From positions 4,340,001-4,404,000 of the forward strand of contig OY970069.1 of assembly GCA_963705325.1 (NCBI GenBank): a DNA stretch of 64,000 nt, given 5' to 3'. Below, piece by piece: positions 10,105 through 19,933 of the stretch. Numbering within the stretch: the first letter of the stretch is position 1; the number at the start of each line of letters is the position of its first letter. The notes beneath the pieces were generated by a model, which did not search any database, was not told where the DNA came from, and worked only from the letters and a program-made list of their open reading frames with translations. The DNA is from DATARH01 sp963705325. GTDB taxonomy: Bacteria; Pseudomonadota; Alphaproteobacteria; ATCC43930; CGMCC-115725. Made by a program: the position numbers and the translations under genes.

Positions 10105-11439
10105 CTAGCGAAGCAAGGGTGACCACGCCGGGTCTGAAGCATCTCCTGGAGTTGGGATTTCGCGCTGATTAGCTCCGGTCAAGTCGATGGTGAACAACCG
10201 AGAACCGCCACCATGGCCGTTCTTGTCGGTCGGACTGCCGCGAAAGTACATCAGCACTCGTCCATTCGGCGCCCAAGTCGGTCCCTCGACCAGGAAATCC
10301 TTGGTCAAGAGGCGCTCGCCCGAGCCGTCGGGATGCATCACCCCGATGAAGAACGAGCCGCCGTCGATCTTGGTGAAGGCGATAAGGTCGCCGCGCGGCG
10401 ACCAAACCGGCGTCGCATATTTCCCCGAGCCGAAACTGATGCGCTGTATACCGCTGCCGTCCGAGTTCATCACATAAAGCTGCTGCGAACCACCGCGGTC
10501 GGAGTTGAACGCGATCTTGGTACCGTCGGGCGAGAAGCAGGGCGAGGTGTCGATCGCGGTACCGTCGGTGATACGGGTCGCATGCCGCGTCCGCAAATCC
10601 ATGATGTAGATGTTGCTGGCGCCGTTCTCGGCGCGGCTCAGCACGACCCGGTTGCCGTCGGGAGAGAAGCGCGGCGCGAACGACATGCCCGGAAAATCGC
10701 CGATCGACTCCTGTTGCCCGGTATCGATGTTGTAGAGAAAGACTCGCGGCGTGCCGCCCGCGTATGAGAGATAGGTGATCTCCTGCACCGAGGGCGAGAA
10801 GCGCGGCGTCAGCACCAGCGCTTGCCCGTTGGTTAAATACTGATGGTTGGCGCCGTCCTGGTCCATGATCGCCAGCCGCTTGACCCGGTTCTGCGCCGGA
10901 CCGGACTCGGCGATATAGACGATGCGGGTGTCGAAATAGCCGTCCTCACCGGTGATCCGCTTGTAAATCTCGTCGGCGATGATGTGGGCGATGCGTCGCC
11001 AATTCTGCCGCGTCGTCGTATAGGCAAACCCGGCCAACTGCTGCTCGGCATAGACATCCCATAGCCGGAACTCGACCCGGGCCTTGCCGTCGGGCTGCAT
11101 CTGCACCGTCCCGGTGACCAACGCCTGGGCGTTGATCTGCCGCCAGTCGCCGAAGCGCGGCGGGGCGCCCGCCGCGACGTTCTGGATGAAACTTTTTGGA
11201 TCGAGCGGCTGAAACAGTGCCGAACTCTGCAGATCGTTGGAGACGACGCCGGCGATATCCGAGCCCATCTGCGCGGCGGCGCCGTCGCCGGGGAACGCGG
11301 GTATTGCGATCGGCACGGGCTGCGACACGCCGTGGGTAATATCGATGTGCAATTCCGCGCGCACCGGCGTCGTTATCATCAAGGCGACGAGCGCGAACGC
11401 CCCCCAAAAAGCGCTTGATGCTCTGCTGACACGGATCAT
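10105..11439 (-). CDS. tolB: Tol-Pal system beta-propeller protein TolB
   Basis: TolB is a periplasmic protein that binds Pal and the tail of TolA. The 444-residue precursor has a signal peptide (MIRVSRASS to PVRA) followed by the N-terminal domain LHIDITHG, whose first residues form the TolA box in mature TolB. A six-bladed propeller follows with repeats of the type SPDGxxxxF and SDRGGSQQLYVM. The start at 11439 overlaps the tolA stop by 4 bp (ATGA), indicating coupled translation. The frame is open further upstream but only as an overlap with tolA. Confidence 0.95.
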   Translation of the reverse strand: MIRVSRASSAFWGAFALVALMITTPVRAELHIDITHGVSQPVPIAIPAFPGDGAAAQMGSDIAGVVSNDLQSSALFQPLDPKSFIQNVAAGAPPRFGDWRQINAQALVTGTVQMQPDGKARVEFRLWDVYAEQQLAGFAYTTTRQNWRRIAHIIADEIYKRITGEDGYFDTRIVYIAESGPAQNRVKRLAIMDQDGANHQYLTNGQALVLTPRFSPSVQEITYLSYAGGTPRVFLYNIDTGQQESIGDFPGMSFAPRFSPDGNRVVLSRAENGASNIYIMDLRTRHATRITDGTAIDTSPCFSPDGTKIAFNSDRGGSQQLYVMNSDGSGIQRISFGSGKYATPVWSPRGDLIAFTKIDGGSFFIGVMHPDGSGERLLTKDFLVEGPTWAPNGRVLMYFRGSPTDKNGHGGGSRLFTIDLTGANQREIPTPGDASDPAWSPLLR

Positions 11440-12413
11440 TGGATGTCCTTTGGGCTGAAATCGACCACGAGGTCCTTCCACGTCGCGTACTTCTCGGGGG
11501 GCAGTTTCAGCGGCGTACAATTCGGGTTGAAAAACGCGCGCCGGGCGCTTTCGGCGGCGGCGCGCCACAACGGATCGCCCATGCGGCCTTGATCGACGAT
11601 GTCGGCTCGGGTGACGGTGCCGTCGGGCTGCACCTGGGCGCGGATTTCGACCACCAAGTCCTGGGCGTCGCGCGCGCCGGCATTGATATTCCAGCAGCGC
11701 GCGATCTGCTCGCGCACAAGGTCAAGTTCGCTGGCGGTCAATTGGCTGCCGAGCGGTGCGTGAGGCTGCGAGGAGGGTGGCGCGGCGGCGGCAATTTGCT
11801 GGCGGCGCGGCGGCGCGTCAGGTTGCGGGATCGGCGCGGCCTTGGTCAGGTTCTTGAGCAGCGAATCAAAGGCGGCGGTATCCGCCTTGGTGTCCGGCTT
11901 CTGGTCGGCGGGCGGGGCTGGCGGCGCTTTGGTCTTGGCCTCGGCCTTCTTGGGTTCAGGCTTGGGTGGAGGCGGCGGCGGGGCCTGTGCCTCGACCGGT
12001 TTGGGTGGCGGCGGAGGCGGCGCCTTGTCGGGCTGCTGCTGAACGTTCTCGGCGGCAGCGGGCGGCGGCGGAGCCGCCGACGGCGGCGCGGCCGGGGTCG
12101 GCGGAGGCGGTGTGGGTTTGGGGATGGGAACTGGCGCCGGGGCGGCATCGACCGGCGTATCGGGCTTGGCGTTGGGCCGCGGCATGTTGGGGTTGAGCTT
12201 GGTCGCGTGGGTTTCGGGAGCGATCGTGACGAGTTCTACCGCGATCGGCTGGTCGTCGGGGATATGCGGGCGGAAGAGGCTGGGCAGGCCGACGACAATC
12301 AGCACAAAGATGCCGATGTGCATCGCTGCCGACGCGATGATGCCGCCGCGCGGCATCGGTTCGGCGGCGCTGGTGTCGAGCGGCACGCCGCGTTCGAGCA
12401 CCATCACGCTCAT
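11436..12413 (-). CDS. tolA: TolA, energy-transducing linker of the Tol-Pal system
   Basis: TolA spans the periplasm and couples the TolQR proton motor to TolB-Pal. This 325-residue version has one N-terminal membrane helix (about residues 26-44, AAMHIGIFVLIVVGL). A long domain II rich in Pro, Ala and Lys/Glu (about 75-190) replaces the helical stalk of enteric TolA, as is usual in alphaproteobacteria. A C-terminal TonB/TolA-like domain follows with VVEIRAQVQPDGTVT and a conserved cysteine pair region (CWN, NPNC). It lies between tolR and tolB. Confidence 0.9.
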   Translation of the reverse strand: MSVMVLERGVPLDTSAAEPMPRGGIIASAAMHIGIFVLIVVGLPSLFRPHIPDDQPIAVELVTIAPETHATKLNPNMPRPNAKPDTPVDAAPAPVPIPKPTPPPPTPAAPPSAAPPPPAAAENVQQQPDKAPPPPPPKPVEAQAPPPPPPKPEPKKAEAKTKAPPAPPADQKPDTKADTAAFDSLLKNLTKAAPIPQPDAPPRRQQIAAAAPPSSQPHAPLGSQLTASELDLVREQIARCWNINAGARDAQDLVVEIRAQVQPDGTVTRADIVDQGRMGDPLWRAAAESARRAFFNPNCTPLKLPPEKYATWKDLVVDFSPKDIQ

Positions 12414-12437
12414 GGGCGTTCGGCCTCCCGTTCCGCC

Positions 12438-12890
12438 TCAGCGCCCGCCGGGGCGCGCCGGCGTCTGACCCTTCGGCGCCTCGGCGACAAGCGAGACCTT
12501 GCGGAACCCGGCATTGCTGATGAGGCTCATCACCTCGAGCACCTTGCCGTAGTTGATGTCCTTGTCGCCGCGCACATAAAGCACCGCGTCGGGATTGGAG
12601 CCGGTGATTGCCTGCAGCCGCTCGACCAGCGAATCGATCGGAACGGCAGTCTCCTGAATAAAGATTTGGCCTTCCTTGTTGACGGTGATGACGGTCGGCT
12701 CCTTGGGCTCGTTGATCGGCGGCGCGGCGGTTTGGGGCAGGTCGACCGGGACGCCGACGGTCAAGAGCGGCGCCGTCACCATGAAGACAACGAGCAGCAC
12801 AAGCATGACGTCGACGAGCGGAGTAACGTTGATGTCGGCCATCGGGCGATAGCGCCCGCGGCCGTTACCCCTCGCCTGGCTCATCGCCAT
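12438..12890 (-). CDS. tolR: TolR, Tol-Pal proton-channel subunit (ExbD family)
   Basis: TolR forms the proton channel of the Tol motor with TolQ. The 150-residue protein has the ExbD start YRPMADINVTPLVDVMLVLLVVFMV, shown here in overlapping parts, in which the aspartate of LVDVMLV is the proton-carrying residue in the single membrane helix. The periplasmic domain has VPVDLPQ and the ExbD ITVNKEGQIF strand. Its start is 3 bp after the tolQ stop. Confidence 0.95.
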   Translation of the reverse strand: MAMSQARGNGRGRYRPMADINVTPLVDVMLVLLVVFMVTAPLLTVGVPVDLPQTAAPPINEPKEPTVITVNKEGQIFIQETAVPIDSLVERLQAITGSNPDAVLYVRGDKDINYGKVLEVMSLISNAGFRKVSLVAEAPKGQTPARPGGR

Positions 12891-12893
12891 CGG

Positions 12894-13616
12894 CTACGGC
12901 CTCTCATCCAGCTGGCGCGACAGGATCGCGCTGAATTCGGTGGCGAAGGCCTCCAGTCGGCCGGCATAGCGGCTGAAATCGGTCGACAGCTTGTTGTAGG
13001 CGACGACGGCCGGGATCGCGGCGACGAGGCCGAGCGCGGTCGCGAACAGCGACTCGGCGATGCCCGGAGCGACAACCGCGAGACTGGTATTCTTCGACGC
13101 GGCGATCGACTGGAAGCTGTCCATGATGCCCCAGACCGTGCCGAACAGACCGACAAAGGGTGCAGTCGAACCGACCGTCGCGAGATAGGCCATAAAGCGT
13201 TCGGCCCGTTCCATCTCGCGGCCGACAGTAACGTTCATCACCCGCTCGATGCGCTGTTGCAGGCTGGCGCGCATATTAGCGGTGCCCAAGAGCCCCTTGG
13301 CGGCGCTGCGCCGCCATTCGCGCATTGCCGCGGCGAACACCGCGCTCATCGGATCGAGCGGACGCTGCCCGACGCGGTCGAACAGATCGTCGAGCGACCC
13401 GCCCGACCAGAAGGTCTCTTCAAAACTCGCCGCCGCCGCACGCAGGCGTCTGAGGCGCAGCGCCTTGTCGAAGATCACCGCCCACGTCCAGAACGAGGCG
13501 GCCAGAAGCAGCACCATCACCAGCTTGACGATGATGTCCGACTGGGCGACCAGGTCGAGGATCGAGAGGGTGTGCGACACGGTCCCGGGAAGTTGCGTAG
13601 TTTCAAGCGGCTGCAT
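12894..13616 (-). CDS. tolQ: TolQ, Tol-Pal motor subunit (ExbB/MotA family)
   Basis: TolQ is the inner-membrane pentameric stator-like subunit that drives TolA. The 240-residue protein has a first membrane helix near residues 33-52 (LVMVLLLAASFWTWAVIFDK) and the MotA/ExbB domain with VGSTAPFVGLFGTVWGIMD and SLFATALGLVAAIPAVVAYN as the second and third helices. Threonine and small residues that line the proton path are present. It begins the tolQRAB-pal-cpoB run, 56 bp after ybgC. Confidence 0.95.
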   Translation of the reverse strand: MQPLETTQLPGTVSHTLSILDLVAQSDIIVKLVMVLLLAASFWTWAVIFDKALRLRRLRAAAASFEETFWSGGSLDDLFDRVGQRPLDPMSAVFAAAMREWRRSAAKGLLGTANMRASLQQRIERVMNVTVGREMERAERFMAYLATVGSTAPFVGLFGTVWGIMDSFQSIAASKNTSLAVVAPGIAESLFATALGLVAAIPAVVAYNKLSTDFSRYAGRLEAFATEFSAILSRQLDERP

Positions 13617-13672
13617 TCTTGGCGGGCCTTTATGGCGTCATTTGGACGATCAGCATGGGAATTGAGGCAACA

Positions 13673-14095
13673 CTAAGTTGCGGCGTAACTATGATCGCTC
13701 GTGAGCACGGCGCGCAGCACGCTCGGCAGGCGGCGCGGCTTTCCATCGCGTCCAATGCAGGCGATGAGGATGTCGAGATCCGCCAGCACCTCGCCGTCGC
13801 GGCGAACCTGCTGGTGAACGGTGAGGGTCGCGGCGCCGATCTCGGAGAGCCTAGTATCGACGGTCAGCGCGTCTTCCAGCCGGGCCGGCGCGCGGTACTC
13901 GACGGTGCACCGCCGCACCGTGAAACCGACCCCTTCCTCCGCCCCAAGCTTGCGATGCGGGAAACCGAGGCTGCGCAGCATTTCGCTGCGCCCGCGCTCG
14001 GCGAATTTGAGGTAATTGGCGTGGTAGACGATACCGCCGGCATCGGTGTCCTCGTAGAACACGCGCAGCGGAAAACTATGGACGAGTGCGCTCAC
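13673..14095 (-). CDS. ybgC: Tol-Pal-associated acyl-CoA thioesterase YbgC
   Basis: YbgC is a hot-dog-fold acyl-CoA thioesterase found with tol-pal genes. The 140-residue protein has the FYEDTDAGGIVYHANYLKFAER signature in two parts, with the catalytic aspartate in EDTDAGG and the YHANYL segment. Its start overlaps the ruvB stop by 4 bp. It links the ruv block to the tol block, an arrangement common in alpha- and gammaproteobacteria. Confidence 0.94.
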   Translation of the reverse strand: MSALVHSFPLRVFYEDTDAGGIVYHANYLKFAERGRSEMLRSLGFPHRKLGAEEGVGFTVRRCTVEYRAPARLEDALTVDTRLSEIGAATLTVHQQVRRDGEVLADLDILIACIGRDGKPRRLPSVLRAVLTSDHSYAAT

Positions 14096-15153
14096 GGCTC
14101 GTCTCCGCCGGCTGCGAGCGGCGCCAGCAGGTCAAATTGGCCCGGCACAGACACCGGCACCGGCAGATCGAGGTGGCGGAACGCGGTCTCGGTCAGCATG
14201 CGGCCGCGCGGGGTGCGGTGGACGAACCCCTCCTGCACCAGATAGGGCTCGATTACCTCCTCGATGACGTCGCGCTGGTCGCCGAGCGCCGCTGCCATGG
14301 TCTCAACCCCGACCGGGCCGCCCCCGTAATTCTCGGCGATGCAGCGCAGGTAGCGGCGGTCCATGCCGTCGAGCCCGCGGGCATCGACGTCGAGCCTCGC
14401 CAACGCTTGATCGGCCGCCGCCGCGCCAATCGACGCCCAGCCTTGCATCGCAGCGAAATCGCGGATACGGCGCAGCAGCCGCATCGCGACCCGCGGCGTG
14501 CCGCGGGCGCGGCGGGCGATCTCGGCCGCGCCGTCCGGCTCCAGCGCCAGCGACAACACCCGGGCGCCGCGCGCCACGATCAGCGCCAGCTCGGCCGGTT
14601 CGTAAAACATCAGGCGCAGCGGGATGCCGAAGCGCTCGCGCAGCGGCCGGGTGATAAGGCCCGAGCGAGTGGTCGCGCCAACCAGCGTAAACGGCGGTAG
14701 GTCGATGCGCACCGAGCGCGCGCCGGGCCCCTCGCCGATAATTAGGTCGAGCTGAAAATCCTCCATCGCGGGATAGAGCACTTCCTCGACCGCCGGCATC
14801 AGCCGGTGAATTTCGTCAATAAACAGGATGTCGCGCGGCTGCAGGCTGGTGAGCAGCGCCGCCAGGTCGCCGGCGCGCTGGATCACCGGCCCGGAGGTGG
14901 CGCGGAACCCGACCCCCAGTTCGCGGGCGACGATCTGCGCGAGGGTGGTCTTGCCGAGCCCCGGCGGCCCCGAGAACAGCACATGATCGAGCGCCTCGCC
15001 GCGACTCTTCGCGGCGCCGATGAAGATTTCGAGATTATCGCGCAGCTGCCTCTGGCCGACGAACTCGCCGAGGGATTGCGGCCGGATCGTCGCGTCTGGC
15101 GCGTCCTGCCCGCCGGGCTCGGGCGCCACCAGGCGCTCGGGAACCGCGCTCAC
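14092..15153 (-). CDS. ruvB: Holliday junction branch-migration helicase RuvB
   Basis: RuvB is the hexameric AAA+ motor that drives branch migration with RuvA. The 353-residue protein has RPQSLGEFVGQ near residue 24, Walker A GPPGLGKTTLA, Walker B LFIDEIHRL, sensor 1 VGATTRSG, the arginine finger region RPLRERFGI, and the C-terminal winged helix QEGFVHRTPRGR. It overlaps ruvA upstream and ybgC downstream by 4 bp each. Confidence 0.97.
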   Translation of the reverse strand: MSAVPERLVAPEPGGQDAPDATIRPQSLGEFVGQRQLRDNLEIFIGAAKSRGEALDHVLFSGPPGLGKTTLAQIVARELGVGFRATSGPVIQRAGDLAALLTSLQPRDILFIDEIHRLMPAVEEVLYPAMEDFQLDLIIGEGPGARSVRIDLPPFTLVGATTRSGLITRPLRERFGIPLRLMFYEPAELALIVARGARVLSLALEPDGAAEIARRARGTPRVAMRLLRRIRDFAAMQGWASIGAAAADQALARLDVDARGLDGMDRRYLRCIAENYGGGPVGVETMAAALGDQRDVIEEVIEPYLVQEGFVHRTPRGRMLTETAFRHLDLPVPVSVPGQFDLLAPLAAGGDEP

Positions 15154-15794
15154 GTCGCGACCTCAGCCGCGGTTTTGGCGAGCGCTCCCTGCGCCAACTC
15201 CTGCAGCCCGGCGCGGATCAGCGCGTCAACCGCCGCGCCGTCACCGAGGCGGCGCGAGGCGGCGGCGACCGCGCCAAACGCCTCGGCGCGGCGGTAGCCG
15301 AGATTAACCAGCGCCGAGACCGCGTCGCCGGTCGGCCCCGCATCTACGGCGGCCGGAGCAGGCGCTGCGGCATTAGTCGCGACGAGCGCGAGGCCGCCGA
15401 CCTTGTCCTTGAGCTCGTTGACAATCCTCGCGGCGAGCTTGGGCCCGACCCCATCGGCGCGCGCCAGCGTGGTGCGGTCCTGCGACACGATCGCCAGGGT
15501 GAGTTCGTTGGGCGCGACCGCGGAGAGGATCGCCAGCGCAACCTTCGCCCCGACCCCCTGCACCGTCGTCAGCAGCCGGAACCAGTCGCGCTCGGCCGCG
15601 TCGATAAAGCCGTAGAGGTGGATGTGGTCCTCGCGGACATGCGTCTCGACCAGGAGCCGCGCCGGGCTGCCGGCCGGCGGCAGTTGGCCGAGCGTGCGGC
15701 CGGAGCAGAAGCAGAGATAGCCGACGCCGCCGACATCGATCACCGCGCCCTCGGGGCCGATGTTGTCGAGTATGCCGCTCAGCTTGGCGATCAT
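15150..15794 (-). CDS. ruvA: Holliday junction-binding protein RuvA
   Basis: RuvA tetramers hold Holliday junctions for RuvB. The 214-residue protein starts MIAKLSGIL at 15794. The frame extends 10 codons further upstream, but this start overlaps the ruvC stop by 4 bp (ATGA) and matches the family. The OB-fold domain is followed by two helix-hairpin-helix motifs (VQGVGAKVALAIL, ADGVGPKLAARIV) and a C-terminal domain III (ALVNLGYRRAEA) that contacts RuvB. Confidence 0.96.
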   Translation of the reverse strand: MIAKLSGILDNIGPEGAVIDVGGVGYLCFCSGRTLGQLPPAGSPARLLVETHVREDHIHLYGFIDAAERDWFRLLTTVQGVGAKVALAILSAVAPNELTLAIVSQDRTTLARADGVGPKLAARIVNELKDKVGGLALVATNAAAPAPAAVDAGPTGDAVSALVNLGYRRAEAFGAVAAASRRLGDGAAVDALIRAGLQELAQGALAKTAAEVAT

Positions 15795-16306
15795 CGCGCT
15801 GCCTTTTGTCCCTTCGGCTGCCACGCATTGAGCGTGCCGACCCGGTGGGCGTGGCAGATCGCTACCGCCAGCGCATCCGCGGCGTCGGCCTTGACCACGG
15901 TGCAGCCTGGCAACAGCCGCCGCACCATCAGCTCGACCTGCGCCTTCTCGGCGTGGCCGGCGCCGACCACCGACTTCTTGACCTGGTTCGCCGAGTATTC
16001 GGAAACCGGCAGTCCGCGTTCGGCCGGCGCCAGCAGCACCACCCCGCGGGCGACGCCGAGCTTCAACGTCGTTGCCGCGTTCTTGTTGACGAACGTCTCC
16101 TCGACCGCCGCCTCGTCGGGCCGAAAGCGTTCGAGCACCTCGGTGATCTGGCGGAACAACACCACCAGCCGCTCGCCCATCGACAGATTGACCGGCGCGC
16201 TGGCGACGCCGTCGGCGACATGGCTCAAGCGGTTGCCGTCGACATCGATGATCCCCCAGCCGGTATGCCGGAGCCCGGGATCGAGCCCAAGAACGCGCAT
16301 CGCCAA
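15791..16306 (-). CDS. ruvC: Crossover junction endodeoxyribonuclease RuvC
   Basis: RuvC resolves Holliday junctions. The 171-residue RNase H-fold nuclease has its first catalytic aspartate in LGLDPGLRHTGWG, a glutamate in VEETFVNKN, and the C-terminal acidic cluster KADAADALAVAICH. Two ATGs (16306 and 16300) begin MAMRVLG; either could be used. It heads the ruvCAB group, 22 bp after yebC. Confidence 0.95.
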   Translation of the reverse strand: MAMRVLGLDPGLRHTGWGIIDVDGNRLSHVADGVASAPVNLSMGERLVVLFRQITEVLERFRPDEAAVEETFVNKNAATTLKLGVARGVVLLAPAERGLPVSEYSANQVKKSVVGAGHAEKAQVELMVRRLLPGCTVVKADAADALAVAICHAHRVGTLNAWQPKGQKAAR

Positions 16307-16328
16307 AATTCCCCCAGCCCCGCTCCGG

Positions 16329-17078
16329 TTACGCGCTCAGCCGCGCCATGACGTCTTCGGCCACTTCGAAATTGGCATAGACGTTCTGGACGTCGTCGCT
16401 GTCTTCCAAGGTTTCGAGCAGTTTGAAGAGGCTGGTCGCGGTTTCCTCGTCGACCGGCGAGGTGGTCTTGGGCCGCCAGGTCAGCCGTGCCGATTCCGCC
16501 TCGCCAAAGCGCTGTTCGAGCGCGTCGCGCACTTCGTTGAAATCGTCGACCCCGGAGAGCACCACGTGGCGCTCGCCGTCGCTTTCGACATCGGCGGCGC
16601 CGGCCTCGATCCCGGCTTCGAGCATGTCGTCGGCGCTGGCTGCGGACACCGGGTAGACGATCTCGCCGACCCGGTCGAACATAAAGCTGACCGAGTTGGT
16701 CTCGCCAAGCGCGCCGGACGCCTTGGTGAAGGCGGCGCGCACATCGCTGGCAGTGCGGTTGCGGTTGTCGGTCAGCGCCTCGACGATGACCGCGACGCCG
16801 CCCGGCCCATAGCCCTCATAGCGCACCTCGTCGTAATTCTCGCCGTCGCCGCCGCCGGCGCCGCGCTTGATCGCGCGCTCGACGGTGTCCTTGGGCATGT
16901 TGGCTTGCCGCGCGGCGAGCACCGCGGCGCGCAATCGCGGGTTCGAATTTGGGTCGGGCAGCCCCATTCGCGCGGAGGTCGTGAGTTCCCGGATGATCTT
17001 GGTGAAGATCTTGCCGCGCTTTTTGTCCTGCGCGCCCTTGCGGAACATGATGTTCTTGAATTGCGAATGGCCGGCCAT
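16329..17078 (-). CDS. YebC/PmpR family DNA-binding regulatory protein
   Basis: A 249-residue YebC/TACO1-family protein. It has the N terminus MAGHSQFKNIMFRKGAQDKKR, given in part, then FTKIIRELT and NPRLRAAVLAARQANMPK. The three-domain architecture and length are typical. In bacteria these proteins are described as transcriptional regulators. Relatives of TACO1 have also been tied to translation of difficult sequences such as polyproline, so the role here is open. The start at 17078 is favoured over an in-frame ATG at 17096 because MAGHSQ is the conserved start. It is followed by ruvC. Confidence 0.92.
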   Translation of the reverse strand: MAGHSQFKNIMFRKGAQDKKRGKIFTKIIRELTTSARMGLPDPNSNPRLRAAVLAARQANMPKDTVERAIKRGAGGGDGENYDEVRYEGYGPGGVAVIVEALTDNRNRTASDVRAAFTKASGALGETNSVSFMFDRVGEIVYPVSAASADDMLEAGIEAGAADVESDGERHVVLSGVDDFNEVRDALEQRFGEAESARLTWRPKTTSPVDEETATSLFKLLETLEDSDDVQNVYANFEVAEDVMARLSA

Positions 17079-17278
17079 CCGTACTCGTCCCCTCAAACTC
17101 TTCCCGAACGCAGCTGAGATCCGCCGCGCGAGCCATTATCGCAGCATCGCGGCCTAGCAACCCAATATGGCAGGATTGGGGCGACTCGGCGAAACCGAGC
17201 GTCGAACTCTTGCTATTCTCCGCGAGTTATCGAGGTTTCGCGGCTCAAGTCCCCGGCAATAAAGACGAATCGTCGCCG

Positions 17279-18988
17279 CTATGCGACCGCCTCGGTCTCT
17301 TCTTCGCCGCCATAGCGCTGCGAGAGGTCTGCGACTTCTTCCGGGACGATCTTTTTGAACAGCGGTGGCGGCACGGTGAATTTGTGACCGGGCTGCAGGG
17401 TTTGCAATTCCGTAGGGACCCCCACTGACGGCCAATAATTCTCGGCGACCTCGATGCCAAGCGCCTGACGCAGCCGCGCGCATGTATCGGGGATGATCGG
17501 CGAGCCGACGATCGCGTAGAGCCGAATGAGGTTGATGGCAACGCGCAGGATGACCGCGGCGCGGTCCTTGTCGGTCTTGATCGCGGTCCACGGCGCGGCG
17601 TGATCGACATAGACGTTGCCAAGCACCCACAGCTCGCGCAGCGCCTCGGCCGCGCGGCGCAACTGCATGGCCTCCAGAGCGGCGCTGTAGCGCCGAAGCC
17701 CGTCGAGCAGATCGGCCGCGAGTTTGAATTCCATATCGCCGGGCTCGCCGCCCGCCGGCACCGCGTCGCCAAACCGCGCGCTGCAAAACCGCAGGGTTCG
17801 GTTGACGAAATTGCCGAACGTGTCGGCCAAGTCCTTGTTGCACACCCCGGCGAAGCCGCTAAAGGTAAACGAGGCGTCGTCGGTTTCCGGCGCATTTGCC
17901 ACCAGCCAATAGCGCCAATAATCCGACGGGTATTCCTTGAGTGCCTGGTCGAGGAAGATGCCGCGCTTCTGGCTGGTCGAGAACTTGCCGCCGTAGAAAT
18001 TGAGCCAGCTGAAGCCCTTGATGTAGTCAGCGAGCTTCCACGGCTCGCCGGAGCCGAGGATCGTCGCCGGGAAGCTCACCGTGTGGAACGGCACGTTGTC
18101 CTTGGCCATGAACTCGACATAGCGCACGTCTTCGGCGTCGTACCACCAGCGCTTCCAGTCGCGGCTGGCGGGGTCGGCATCGGCCCATTCCTTGGTCGCG
18201 CCGATATATTCGATGGGCGCATCGAACCAGACATAGAATACCTTGCCCTCGAAGCCCGGACGGTCGACTGGCACGCCCCATTTGAGGTCGCGGGTGATGC
18301 CGCGATCCTGCAGCCCTTCCCTGAGCCAGCCCTTGGCGATCGAGCTGACCAGCAGCGGCCAGTCCTTGCGCGAGTCGATCCATGCCTCGACCCGCTCAGC
18401 AAGCTGCGGCAGCTTCAAAAACAGATGCTTAGTCTGGCGAACCTCAAGATTGCTGCTGCCCGAAATCGCCGAGCGCGCCTCCTTGAGGTCGGTCGGCTCC
18501 AACAGCCTGGTGCAGTTCTCGCACTGGTCGCCGCGCGCGTTGGTGTAGCCGCAATGCGGGCAGGTGCCGATGATGTAGCGGTCCGGCAGGAAGCGGCCGT
18601 CATCGACCGAATAGACCTGCGGCAGCGTCCGCTCCTCGATAAACCCGGCGTCGTCGAGGCGATGGTAGAAATGGTTGGTCAGCTCATGGTTCTGCGGCGA
18701 CGAGCTGCGCCCGAAATAATCGAACGACAGCGCGAAATCGCGATAGATTTGCGCCTGGATGTCGTGCTGCATGGCGCAATATTCCTCGACCGGCACGCCG
18801 GCTTCGAGCGCGGCGATCTCGGCCGGCGTGCCATGCTCGTCGGTGGCGCAGATGAACAGCACCTCGTTGCCGGTCGCGCGCATGAACCGCGCATACACGT
18901 CGGCGCTGAGCATCGACCCGATGAGGTTGCCGAGGTGCTTGATGCCGTTGATGTACGGCAGCGCCGAGGTAATCAGAACTTTGGACAT
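17279..18988 (-). CDS. metG: Methionine--tRNA ligase
   Basis: MetRS charges tRNA-Met. The 569-residue class I synthetase has the HIGH-type motif PYINGIKHLGN at residues 11-21 and a zinc knuckle with Cys143, Cys146, Cys156 and Cys159. The KMSKS-type loop reads KFSTSQKRG, a variant seen in a subset of bacterial MetRS proteins. The protein ends after the anticodon-binding helical domain and lacks the C-terminal tRNA-binding dimerisation domain of enteric MetRS. It follows ymdB by 11 bp and is likely co-transcribed with it. Confidence 0.96.
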   Translation of the reverse strand: MSKVLITSALPYINGIKHLGNLIGSMLSADVYARFMRATGNEVLFICATDEHGTPAEIAALEAGVPVEEYCAMQHDIQAQIYRDFALSFDYFGRSSSPQNHELTNHFYHRLDDAGFIEERTLPQVYSVDDGRFLPDRYIIGTCPHCGYTNARGDQCENCTRLLEPTDLKEARSAISGSSNLEVRQTKHLFLKLPQLAERVEAWIDSRKDWPLLVSSIAKGWLREGLQDRGITRDLKWGVPVDRPGFEGKVFYVWFDAPIEYIGATKEWADADPASRDWKRWWYDAEDVRYVEFMAKDNVPFHTVSFPATILGSGEPWKLADYIKGFSWLNFYGGKFSTSQKRGIFLDQALKEYPSDYWRYWLVANAPETDDASFTFSGFAGVCNKDLADTFGNFVNRTLRFCSARFGDAVPAGGEPGDMEFKLAADLLDGLRRYSAALEAMQLRRAAEALRELWVLGNVYVDHAAPWTAIKTDKDRAAVILRVAINLIRLYAIVGSPIIPDTCARLRQALGIEVAENYWPSVGVPTELQTLQPGHKFTVPPPLFKKIVPEEVADLSQRYGGEEETEAVA

Positions 18989-18999
18989 GCCGACCTATA

Positions 19000-19818
<819 letters not shown>

Positions 19819-19825
19819 AGTCTCA

Positions 19826-19919
19826 CCGTCTCATTGCGGGCGCAGCGAAACAATCTCGCGCCAAATTCGCATTCCCGTCGAGATTGCCGCCTCGCGCTCT
19901 GCGCTCCTCGCAATGACGG
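19826..19919. repeat. Palindromic intergenic repeat (about 94 bp, imperfect hairpin)
   Basis: The left arm (19826-19858, beginning CCGTCTCATTGCGGGCGCAG) and the reverse complement of the right arm (19879-19919, beginning CCGTCATTGCGAGGAGCGCA) are closely related, with a 20-base spacer. CATTGCGAG...GCGAAGCAATC-type palindromes are common as dispersed intergenic repeats in alphaproteobacterial genomes. This copy fills the slot between 6S RNA and ymdB. Another copy cannot be seen in this window, so the dispersed nature is inferred from general knowledge. Confidence 0.7.
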
Positions 19920-19933
19920 CTCCTTTAGTCGGG

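Noticed and set aside
11439..13676. Very long plus-strand open frame opposite tolA, tolR and tolQ
   Set aside because: It is the antisense reading of GC-rich genes that match TolA, TolR and TolQ exactly. Its Arg/Gly/Leu-rich product resembles no protein family.
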